Origin: JAICKM01 sp038228295
GTDB lineage: Bacteria; Chloroflexota; Chloroflexia; QHBQ01; JAICKM01
Length of the DNA: 64,000 nucleotides
NCBI GenBank assembly: GCA_038228295.1
Contig: JBBRPH010000022.1
Location: 10,375 to 74,374 of the forward strand
Direction: 5' to 3'
A program made the position numbers and the translations under genes. Shown one piece after another: positions 44,025 to 51,116 of the stretch. The notes under the pieces are model-generated. The model worked only from the letters and a program-made list of their open reading frames with translations, had not been told where the DNA came from and did no database searches. Within the stretch, counting starts at the first letter, position 1. Each line of letters opens with the position of its first letter.

Positions 44025-45500
44025 CTACCGGTCTCCATGGCCCTGTGGGGTCGCCCGCGTAGCACCCATGCCCACGCCCCATACCGCCACCGTGACCGCG
44101 AACAGCCCGACATTGACCGCCGCTAGCGCCACCGTGCTGTCGAAGCCGAAGACCAAGCGTGGTAGCGGCGCGGGCACGCCTTTGCCGAAGCCGTAGAATA
44201 GCACCAAGTTCAGGCCCACGATCACGGTCAGCGCAGCATACAAGATCGTTAATCGGCGGGCCAAGCCGGGTGCGGCTCCCGCAGCGGCTAGGCCGGCCAG
44301 GGCAAGGATCAGCGGCAACACCGGCATGAGATGATTTTCGTGGATTGAGGGCAGCAGCATCGTCGCCGCATAGAGTTGCAGTGGTACTAGTGCTAAATCA
44401 GCGACTCTTAAGGAAGGAGTGGATGGTAAGGTTACCCGACGAGTACCCCGCCACCCCCAAGCCCAGATCGCGCCGGTGATGACGACGAACGCCAGAAACA
44501 GCCCGATACCCCAGGCATCCAGATCGGCTATCCCTTGCTCGCGAATCATGGAGGACGGCACGATAGCAACGCGCACGCCTGGGCCTTTACCTTCAGCGTG
44601 CCATTCCCAAAAATAAGACCATAGCCACCAGAGGTTGGCCTGATTGGCCGACAGGTAATCCTCCTGCGTGTTGACGCGCATCCCCGCCACTACGCCGAGC
44701 GTGGTGCCGCCCGCCAGGAAGGGACTCCAGCACAAGCCGATCACCGCCAGCGCCGCCGTCGCATAGCCGGCTAAGCGGGGCAGGCCACGCGGTAGGCTGA
44801 GGATCGCTAACGCCGGGCCGACAAACGCACCCTGTAATTTGAGCATCCAGGCCAGCCCCCACGCCGCCCAGCCTACGCCCCAGCGGTCTACCGCCTGCGC
44901 GGCCAACGCGCCCAGCAGCGGCAGGATAAACAGGGCATCCAAATAGCCCAGCACCGATCCGGCCACGATTACCGTGGGATTGCACCAGTAGGCTAACGCC
45001 GTGATCCAGGCGACCGTGGAGCGCCCCGGCCCCGACCGCCGCCGCACCAGCGCGAATAGCAGCCATGCCGCCGCCGCATCCGCCACCACCAGCGGCGCTT
45101 TGAGCACTATGTTGAACGCCGCGCTATCAGCGAAATCCGGCGCAATTAATCCCTGGTAAATCCAACCGAGACCGGTCAGCAGCGCGAGCATTCCCGGCGG
45201 GTAATCCGTCGGCACCGACACACGGTTGTAGCTATTATTACCGGCTAACAGCACACCCTGATTCACCAACTCTAAGTTGTGCAGTGTCAGTGGCGGGGGG
45301 CGTGATCGGCCGACGATAGGGTAGACTTGCGCCAGCCCCCGTGTCACGGCGGTGTAGGCCCACACTTTCCAAACCGGCACATCGGCGGTGCCGCGGAGCG
45401 GCAGGCCCGGCACGCGCAATACCAAGCCCAGCAAGAGCAATCCTGCAACAAGCCAGGGACGCGCATAAGTAGGTAAACGGGCAGCAGGCGTAGAATTCAA
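44025..45500 (-). CDS. GT-C type membrane glycosyltransferase
   Basis: The 491-residue polytopic protein has ten or more hydrophobic helices. A first luminal-type loop (DVPVWKVWAYT) and a PTDYPPGMLALLTGLGW motif are typical of lipid-sugar-dependent GT-C mannosyl/glucosyltransferases, with a later HENHLMPVLPL loop as in Alg6/8-like enzymes. It probably glycosylates envelope molecules. The only available start is TTG 45500, just before the first helix. The macro gene lies 20 nt downstream. Confidence 0.7.
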   Translation of the reverse strand: MNSTPAARLPTYARPWLVAGLLLLGLVLRVPGLPLRGTADVPVWKVWAYTAVTRGLAQVYPIVGRSRPPPLTLHNLELVNQGVLLAGNNSYNRVSVPTDYPPGMLALLTGLGWIYQGLIAPDFADSAAFNIVLKAPLVVADAAAAWLLFALVRRRSGPGRSTVAWITALAYWCNPTVIVAGSVLGYLDALFILPLLGALAAQAVDRWGVGWAAWGLAWMLKLQGAFVGPALAILSLPRGLPRLAGYATAALAVIGLCWSPFLAGGTTLGVVAGMRVNTQEDYLSANQANLWWLWSYFWEWHAEGKGPGVRVAIVPSSMIREQGIADLDAWGIGLFLAFVVITGAIWAWGWRGTRRVTLPSTPSLRVADLALVPLQLYAATMLLPSIHENHLMPVLPLILALAGLAAAGAAPGLARRLTILYAALTVIVGLNLVLFYGFGKGVPAPLPRLVFGFDSTVALAAVNVGLFAVTVAVWGVGMGATRATPQGHGDR

Positions 45501-45599
45501 GTCGGCGGCGGTCCACTCATTACTACAAAGACAAGGGCCACAGCCCAGCGCCGTAGCCCACTGATTATAGAGAAGAGTGCTGTTCCGCGCAAGTCTGCT

Positions 45600-46214
45600 T
45601 TATCCCCCGTCGGCAGTCAGACGGGTAGTGATCCAGCGGGTGCCTGCGCCCAGCAAGGCCGCCAGCAGCGGCACAACCGGCACTGTTAGTGTAGCACGCA
45701 CATCCGCCCAGCTATTGGGATAAGGTAGCTGTAGGCCCGTAGCCGCAGCCCACGCCTGACCGAGCGGGATACCCGCGCCAAGCAGTAGCCCCCAGAGGAT
45801 TGCCCCACGCGGGCGCACAAACCCCAGTACTGCCGCAGCCAGGATTATGGGCAGAGCGATAATACCGGTCTCGTCGACATGTAGATTCACGTAAGTCACC
45901 ACCAGGGCCAAGATCAGGGCCACGGACAGCGGCCAAAGCTGGTGGATACGCGCTGGTGTGCTCATAAAGTGATTCCCTTCCCGCCAAGCATTGAGGCGTT
46001 CATGCGTGCCTGTCGCCACCAGGTCGCGCAACGTGTGGTTCCATAAGAGTAGCAAGCCCCAACCGCCATGTCGGCGATAAGCCGCGCGGCAGCAGTCTTG
46101 AAACACATGGGCCATCGGCCGGCCGTAATGCTGCCGGAATGCGGTCGGATAGACCCGCAACAGATGCTGATAGACTCCTACCGACAGTGCTGCCGGCCAG
46201 GTGCGCCGGCTCAT
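45600..46214 (-). CDS. PadR-associated membrane protein
   Basis: The 204-residue protein opens with VYQHLLRVYPTAFRQHYGRPMAHVF-type sequence, a helix pair common in membrane proteins encoded next to PadR regulators. Three or four hydrophobic segments follow from residue 92. No transporter ATPase is nearby. Its ATG overlaps the PadR stop codon (ATGA), so both are made from one message. The function is unknown; it may be an effector controlled by the regulator. Confidence 0.65.
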   Translation of the reverse strand: MSRRTWPAALSVGVYQHLLRVYPTAFRQHYGRPMAHVFQDCCRAAYRRHGGWGLLLLWNHTLRDLVATGTHERLNAWREGNHFMSTPARIHQLWPLSVALILALVVTYVNLHVDETGIIALPIILAAAVLGFVRPRGAILWGLLLGAGIPLGQAWAAATGLQLPYPNSWADVRATLTVPVVPLLAALLGAGTRWITTRLTADGG

Positions 46215-46579
46215 AGGGTATCGCCAGCAGGGAGTAAGCGTTTGTCCTGCGCTACGCCGACCAAGCGGGCCAGTCGCCTGGCTTCCGCCGCCGCGACCCG
46301 CCGCCCCAGGTCGGTTAACCGATAGTAGCGCCGCCGCTCATCGTCCAGCGCCGGGTCCGGGCGCTCGTCCGACTCCGCGATCAGCCCATCGGCCAGCATC
46401 CGCTTGATCGTGCCGTATAGGGTGCCCGGCCCCAGCCGCATTTGCCCCGCCGTGCGCGTCGCCACTTCTTGCATGATGCCGTAGCCATGCCGTTCACTGT
46501 CGGCTAGCGCCAGCGCGATGTGGAACACCGCCGGGGTCAGGGGCAGCCAAGTATCGGGATCGGAGATCGGTGCAGCCAT
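46211..46579 (-). CDS. PadR-family transcription regulator
   Basis: The 122-residue winged-helix repressor has the PadR pattern HIALALADSERHGYGIMQEV, LGPGTLYGTIKRMLADGLI and YRLTDLGRRVAAAE. AGGAG is 5-6 nt before the ATG. Its promoter carries an inverted repeat over the -10 box, suggesting self-control. It is the first gene of a two-gene unit with the membrane protein at 45600. Confidence 0.9.
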   Translation of the reverse strand: MAAPISDPDTWLPLTPAVFHIALALADSERHGYGIMQEVATRTAGQMRLGPGTLYGTIKRMLADGLIAESDERPDPALDDERRRYYRLTDLGRRVAAAEARRLARLVGVAQDKRLLPAGDTL

Positions 46580-46606
46580 TCAGCTCCTAATACAGTCCGT
46601 AGCAAA

Positions 46607-46651
46607 TATATCCGTCTTTGATATAGTAGCACCAAATAGCCGAACTGTCAA
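46607..46651 (-). promoter_or_regulatory. padR promoter and candidate operator
   Basis: Minus-strand TTGACA (46646-46651), a 17-nt spacer and TACTAT (46623-46628) make a near-consensus promoter overlapping the 3' end of paaK. An inverted repeat TATATC-7 nt-GATATA (46607-46625) overlaps the -10 box and may be the PadR operator. Confidence 0.6.
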
Positions 46652-47964
46652 GCTCCGGCTCCGACCGGCCGCTCCACCACACGCACCGCCTTGCCCTCGC
46701 TGCGCGGCACGCTGCCGGGCGGATGCAAGCGGACAGCGGTGTGCAGAGAGAGCGCAGCGGCGAGCACGGATTCGATACGCCGGCAGAGGGCCGCAGTCGC
46801 CTCGGCTGAGGGATCGGCAGCGGCAAAGGTAGCGCTCATCTCGGTTAGCACTTCGAGGCGTGGCATGGTGGCCGTGCGGTCTACCACGATCTGATAGTGT
46901 GGGGCTAGTTCGGGCTGGGCCAGCAACACCCGCTCGATCTCGGAGGGAAAGACATTAACACCACGAATGACCAGCATATCATCAGTGCGCCCTTTGATGC
47001 GGCTCATGCGCCCATGGGTGCGCCCACAGCGGCACGGCTCTGTGGTGAAGCGGCAAAGGTCGCCGGTGCGGTAACGCACCAGCGGAAAGGCTTCTTTGCT
47101 TAGGCTGGTGAAAGTCAAGTCGCCTTCCACCCCTTCAGGCAACGGCGCGCCTGTCGCCGGATCCAGGATTTCGACTAAGAAATGATCTTCCCAAACGTGC
47201 AGCCCGTCGCGACCGTCGGCGCACTCCATCGCCACGCCGGGACCAATGATCTCGCTCAAGCCGTAGAGGTCAAGGGCAATGATGCCCAGGCGGCGTTCGA
47301 TTTGGGCGCGCATGGCCTCCGTCCAGGGTTCGGCCCCAAACAGACCAAGCCGCAAAGCTAGGCTGCCGGGCGCGATGCCCGCGTTATCGAGATGATCCGC
47401 CAGGTTGAGCGCATACGACGGCGTACAGGTCAGAATCTGGGCAGCGAAATCTTGCAGCAGCAGTACCTGACGCGGCGTGTTGCCGCCCGACATAGGAACG
47501 ACCGTGCAGCCCAACAACTCCGCCCCGTAGTGTAGGCCTAGGCCGCCGGTAAACAGGCCGTAGCCGTAGGCGTTGTGCAGCCTGTCGCCGGGCCGAGCAC
47601 CCGCCGCCACCAAGGCCCGCGCACAAACTTCGGCCCATAGCGCGATATCGCCTCGTGTGTAGCCCACCACCGTCGGCTTGCCGCGGGTGCCCGACGAGGC
47701 ATGGAGCCGGACCACCTGATCGAGCGGACGGGCAAACAGGCCGAAGGGATAGGTCGCGCGCAAGTCGCTTTTGATCGTGCAGGGGAAGCGGACCAGATCC
47801 TCCAGGTGGTGCAGGCTGTCCGGCCCCACGCCGGCCGCCTCACAGCGTTCGTGGAACAGCGGCACACGGGCATACACGTCGGCGATAGTGGTCCGCAACC
47901 GCTGCAATTGCAACGCCCGCAAGTCGGGCCGCGCCAGAGTTTCGGCGGATTCGTTCCAGTACAT
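46648..47964 (-). CDS. paaK: Phenylacetate-CoA ligase-like adenylating enzyme
   Basis: The 438-residue protein fits PaaK in length and order: YARVPLFHERCEAAGV, the P-loop HASSGTRGKPTVVGYT, adenylation motifs LYGLSEIIGPGVAMEC and RYRTGDLC, then RIKGRTDDMLVIRGVNVFP. It activates aryl-acetic or other aromatic acids to CoA esters with ATP. ATG 47964 is behind CGGAGG; the frame is open to 48225 inside the P450 gene. It follows the P450 by 53 nt, so the two probably form an operon for an aromatic substrate. Other paa genes are absent, leaving the exact acid open. Confidence 0.85.
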   Translation of the reverse strand: MYWNESAETLARPDLRALQLQRLRTTIADVYARVPLFHERCEAAGVGPDSLHHLEDLVRFPCTIKSDLRATYPFGLFARPLDQVVRLHASSGTRGKPTVVGYTRGDIALWAEVCARALVAAGARPGDRLHNAYGYGLFTGGLGLHYGAELLGCTVVPMSGGNTPRQVLLLQDFAAQILTCTPSYALNLADHLDNAGIAPGSLALRLGLFGAEPWTEAMRAQIERRLGIIALDLYGLSEIIGPGVAMECADGRDGLHVWEDHFLVEILDPATGAPLPEGVEGDLTFTSLSKEAFPLVRYRTGDLCRFTTEPCRCGRTHGRMSRIKGRTDDMLVIRGVNVFPSEIERVLLAQPELAPHYQIVVDRTATMPRLEVLTEMSATFAAADPSAEATAALCRRIESVLAAALSLHTAVRLHPPGSVPRSEGKAVRVVERPVGAGA

Positions 47965-48017
47965 GGGAGCCTCCGGGCGTGAAGAGTGTAACAAGGTTAC
48001 GGGATAACCGATAGAGG

Positions 48018-49403
48018 TCAGAGTTCCGACGCTGCCTTGCGGGCGACCACCGGCGCGGCGGTGGATCGTGCGGTTACCCGCACCCAGAGACCCGACTGGG
48101 GCTGCAACGTGGCGCGCACCACAGGGCGCACCCGCTGCTTGGGCACGAGATCGAGGTGGTAGCGTTGCAGGATACCGGCGAGGATCGTCTTGATCTCCAT
48201 CATCGCGAACGGTGCCCCAATACACGAGCGCGGCCCGACGGCAAACGGCAGGTAGGCATAGGGCGGCGGGGCGGCGGCCTCAGGCGCGAACCGTTCCGGG
48301 CGGAAACGTTCCGGGTCAGGAAATTGGTCGGCTAGCCGGTGGCTGATGTAGGGTGAATAGAGGACAAAGGTGCCGGCGGGGATAGTATAGCCCTGCCAAG
48401 TGAAGGCGGCGCGCGCCACGCGGTAGAAAACCGGCAACGGCGGGTAGAGGCGCAGCGTCTCTTTGACCACAGCATCAAGATAAGGTAGACGATCCAGATC
48501 GGCAGGCGTAGGCGGGCGGCCCTGTAGCACCGTGTCCAATTCAGCGTACAGCCGCGCCGCTGCGCGTGGGTGGCGCGCCAGCAGATAGCCCGCCCACGTC
48601 AGCGCGTTCGCGCTCGTCTCGTGGCCGGCGAAAAACAGCGTGGTGAGATTGTCGAGCAACTGATCGGGCGTGAGTTGCCCACCGTCTTCATCGCGTGCGG
48701 CGACCAGTAGGGAGACCACGTCGCCGCTATCGGCCCCACTGCGCGTGTGGTCGGCGACGACGGCCGCAAGCGTTGTGCGAATCTGCCGTTGCGCGCGGCG
48801 CACGCTGCCGCCCTTGCCCAGCCCCGGCACGTCGAACGGCACCTGGTTGAACAGCAATTGCGTCTGGTTGCCTAATGCCTCAGACAGGGTCGCCACAGCC
48901 TGGCTCAAGCCACTCACATCGCTATCCAGATCCACCCCAAACAGGGTATGCCCCATGATTCGCAACGTCAGGTGGTGCATAGCGGCGGCCAGATCAATAG
49001 GCTGCCAGGGTCGCCAGTCATCCAGCATCGCCGCCGTCTCGGCCCGCATCGTCGCTTGATAAACGGCAATGCGCCTACGATGGAACGCCGGTAGCAACAG
49101 GCGACGCACCTGACGGTGGGTGGGGTCGTCAATAAACACCAGCCCCTCGCCTACCAACCAGCGGGCGTGCAGCCGGTCATAAAACGGCGCGACGAGAAAA
49201 TTATCGGCGGCTTCCACCAAGATGTAGCGGTTGGCTGCCGCGCCCGCCAGCAACACCGCGCGTAGCGGCCCCGCGCCCACCCCGACCACCTGCCCATAGC
49301 GCGCCACCGCCGCTGTGATAAACTCCAACGGATCGCGCAGCAGGGGACCCACCGCACGTAGGGCGGCGAGGCCGGTAGGCCCAGGGATCGCTTTAGTCGG
49401 CAT
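48018..49403 (-). CDS. Cytochrome P450
   Basis: The 461-residue haem monooxygenase has the I-helix LFFAGHETSANAL, the K-helix ExxR in VKETLRLYPP, the PERF-type FRPERFAPEA and the haem-ligand Cys394 in FAVGPRSCIG. The sequence resembles CYP102-like or fatty-acid/terpene P450s without a fused reductase. GGAGG is 7 nt before the ATG. It shares a symmetric promoter region with the divergent cyclase gene and is followed by paaK. Confidence 0.9.
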   Translation of the reverse strand: MPTKAIPGPTGLAALRAVGPLLRDPLEFITAAVARYGQVVGVGAGPLRAVLLAGAAANRYILVEAADNFLVAPFYDRLHARWLVGEGLVFIDDPTHRQVRRLLLPAFHRRRIAVYQATMRAETAAMLDDWRPWQPIDLAAAMHHLTLRIMGHTLFGVDLDSDVSGLSQAVATLSEALGNQTQLLFNQVPFDVPGLGKGGSVRRAQRQIRTTLAAVVADHTRSGADSGDVVSLLVAARDEDGGQLTPDQLLDNLTTLFFAGHETSANALTWAGYLLARHPRAAARLYAELDTVLQGRPPTPADLDRLPYLDAVVKETLRLYPPLPVFYRVARAAFTWQGYTIPAGTFVLYSPYISHRLADQFPDPERFRPERFAPEAAAPPPYAYLPFAVGPRSCIGAPFAMMEIKTILAGILQRYHLDLVPKQRVRPVVRATLQPQSGLWVRVTARSTAAPVVARKAASEL

Positions 49404-49457
49404 CAGTGGCCTCCATAATGCGTATTGGGTAAAATAGACAACGTTTCGTTCGCAGTG

Positions 49458-49494
49458 ATTATAGCACGGTTACACCAACCTGATGTGCTATAAT
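49458..49494. promoter_or_regulatory. Symmetric divergent promoter/operator
   Basis: A perfect 10-bp inverted repeat, ATTATAGCAC (49458-49467) and GTGCTATAAT (49485-49494), is separated by 17 nt. Each arm holds a consensus TATAAT pointing outward: toward the P450 on the minus strand (55 nt to its ATG) and toward the cyclase on the plus strand (48 nt). A single regulator bound here could control both. Confidence 0.65.
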
Positions 49495-49541
49495 GCCGGC
49501 GGTAACGGCTAAAGTTACGCAGTACACAGTAGGGAGGCTTC

Positions 49542-50174
49542 ATGCAAATCTACGACATCTCGAACGCCGTCTACAGCGGCATGGTCCATTGGCCTGACAA
49601 CCCGGAGGTCTGCCTCGAACGGGTGTCGGATGTAAACAAAGGGGATATTGCCACCGTCTCGCGCTATGATGCGGGCGTGCATACCGGCACCCATCTGGAC
49701 GCACCGGTGCATTTTATCGCCGGTGGCAGCGCGACCGATACGCTGGATCTCAACGTGTTGGTCGGCCCGGCACTGGTCGTGCGGCTAGACGACAGCGTGG
49801 CGCAGATCACGGCGGCGGTGCTGGATGCACAGGCCATCCCGCCCGGCACGACGCGCATCTTGTTCCGCACGCGCAACTCAGCCTACTGGGCCGCCGACGA
49901 CCGCACCTTTCACCCCGATTTCGCAGCGGTGCAGGGTGATGCCGCGCAGTGGCTGGTAGATCATGGTGTGCGGCTAGTCGGGGTAGATTACCTGTCGGTC
50001 GCGCCGTTTGACGACGGCGTAACCACCCACCGCATCCTGCTGGGCGCGGGCGTGATCCCGGTGGAGGGGTTGAACCTGACCGGCATCGAGCCGGGTCTCT
50101 ATGATCTGGTCTGCTTGCCGTTCAAGCTGCGTGGCTGCGACGGTGCCCCGGCCCGCGCCATCCTGATGCGCTGA
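49542..50174 (+). CDS. Cyclase-family (kynurenine formamidase-like) metal hydrolase
   Basis: The 210-residue protein has the signature HTGTHLDAPVHF (47-58), with His47, His51, Asp53 and His57 as metal ligands, and a VDYLSVAPFDD segment later. The family includes KynB, isatin hydrolase and polyketide-cyclase-like proteins that hydrolyse amide or lactam bonds. No other kynurenine gene is here. Its divergence from the P450 suggests a role in the same aromatic pathway. Confidence 0.85.
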   Translation: MQIYDISNAVYSGMVHWPDNPEVCLERVSDVNKGDIATVSRYDAGVHTGTHLDAPVHFIAGGSATDTLDLNVLVGPALVVRLDDSVAQITAAVLDAQAIPPGTTRILFRTRNSAYWAADDRTFHPDFAAVQGDAAQWLVDHGVRLVGVDYLSVAPFDDGVTTHRILLGAGVIPVEGLNLTGIEPGLYDLVCLPFKLRGCDGAPARAILMR

Positions 50175-50184
50175 CGGCGGGCGA

Positions 50185-50296
50185 CGAGTTCTGAGTTCTG
50201 AGTTCTGAATTCTGAGTTAGGTGATTGGATGAGATAGCGTCGTCACCTAATTCATAATCCCGAACTCAGAATTCAGAACTCAGAACTCAGAACTCG
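50185..50296. repeat. Perfect 34-bp inverted repeat built of heptamers
   Basis: Arms at 50185-50218 and 50263-50296 are exact reverse complements, each made of GAGTTCT/AACTCAG units. The 44-nt middle holds a smaller AGGTGA/TCACCT hairpin. It lies between the cyclase stop and the His-rich gene, and could act as a terminator, an mRNA stabiliser or a passive repeat element. Confidence 0.85.
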
Positions 50297-50378
50297 GCGG
50301 CGGCGGCAACTGGCATACATTCTGCTTTCTAGTCCACCGTAGGCGCATAACAACCTGCGCCGGAAGGAGTACAACCAG

Positions 50379-50621
50379 ATGGCAGAACCTAAAGGCGGAC
50401 ATCAGCACGACCACGAACCGATCCACGATCAGGGCCAGGGCCACGCGCACGAAGACGACCGGGGCCACGGCAGCAAAGCCAACCAGGCCGGTGGCGGCCA
50501 CCGTGATCACCGGGCCAGCGGCAGCCACGATCCCATTGACCACGGCGATCACGCCCCTGATGTCAGCGGCACCCACGGCAACACGCATAGCGGTGGCGGG
50601 GCCGGCAAGACCGAAGATTGA
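50379..50621 (+). CDS. His/Asp/Gly-rich mini-protein next to EncFtn
   Basis: The 80-residue protein has 14 His and about 10 Asp in a Gly-rich, hydrophilic sequence (GGHQHDHEPIHD, HEDDRGHG, HDPIDHGDH). It has no hydrophobic core or signal peptide. A perfect AAGGAG 9 nt before the ATG and the same AAGGAGTAC leader at the next gene argue that it is real. It lies 41 nt upstream of the EncFtn gene and probably shares its message. A metal (iron, nickel or zinc) reservoir or loading role is inferred from composition and context; no family is recognised. Confidence 0.65.
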   Translation: MAEPKGGHQHDHEPIHDQGQGHAHEDDRGHGSKANQAGGGHRDHRASGSHDPIDHGDHAPDVSGTHGNTHSGGGAGKTED

Positions 50622-50662
50622 CCCGGCTGCCCAATAGCTACCAGCGCTGAAGGAGTACCCCT

Positions 50663-50989
50663 GTGGGATTTGACCAGTATCACGAACCGGCCGACGAATT
50701 GTCGGATGAGGTGCGAACGTTTGCCCGGATGATCCAGGGTATGATCGAAGAAGCCCAAGCCATTGACTGGTACGAGCAGCGCATTTCGGTTGAGAAAAAT
50801 GCCGATGCCAAAGCGATCATGCAAGATGCCCAATCCGAAGAGTTCAAGCACTTCGGCATGGACCTGGAGTTTCTGCTGCGGCGCAAACCGAAATGGCGCA
50901 CCGCCCTGCAACACATCCTGTTCCAATCCGGCGACATTGTCGCGCTGGGTAAGCAAGCTGAAGAGGCCGAAGACAAGGTCGGCAAGTAA
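50663..50989 (+). CDS. Encapsulated-ferritin-like (EncFtn) iron-binding protein
   Basis: The 108-residue two-helix protein aligns with EncFtn along its length: YHEPADELSDEVR, MIEEAQAIDWYEQR, QSEEFKHFGMDLEFL and LFQSGDIVAL. By alignment, the ferroxidase residues of the Rhodospirillum protein correspond to Glu30, Glu60 and His63, all present; the channel Glu34 is replaced by Gln32. EncFtn forms a ring that oxidises iron. The C-terminus (AEEAEDKVGK) lacks the encapsulin-targeting tail, and no encapsulin gene is in the window. The start is GTG behind AAGGAG. A strong terminator follows. Confidence 0.85.
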   Translation: MGFDQYHEPADELSDEVRTFARMIQGMIEEAQAIDWYEQRISVEKNADAKAIMQDAQSEEFKHFGMDLEFLLRRKPKWRTALQHILFQSGDIVALGKQAEEAEDKVGK

Positions 50990-51008
50990 CCGGCGGTAGC
51001 AGCGACCA

Positions 51009-51051
51009 AAGCAGCAGCCCGATCAGCTATGTACTGATCGGGCTGCTGCTT
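51009..51051 (+). terminator. Terminator of the EncFtn transcript
   Basis: An 18-bp stem (51009-51026 with 51034-51051) closes a 7-nt loop and is followed by TATTATG, 19 nt past the EncFtn stop. Confidence 0.85.
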
Positions 51052-51073
51052 TATTATGTAAACCCTTAATCGT

Positions 51074-51097
51074 TCTCCGTGTCTCCGTGTCTCCGTG
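51074..51097. repeat. Tandem octamer (TCTCCGTG)3
   Basis: Three exact copies of TCTCCGTG lie between the EncFtn terminator and the 3' end of the GltD-like gene. Confidence 0.75.
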
Positions 51098-51116
51098 TTG
51101 AACCTGAACCGCAGGT

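Noticed and set aside
45238..45516. Alternative start of the GT-C gene at GTG 45516
   Set aside because: That GTG is in another frame whose product has no GT-C features; the TTG at 45500 is the only start in the right frame.
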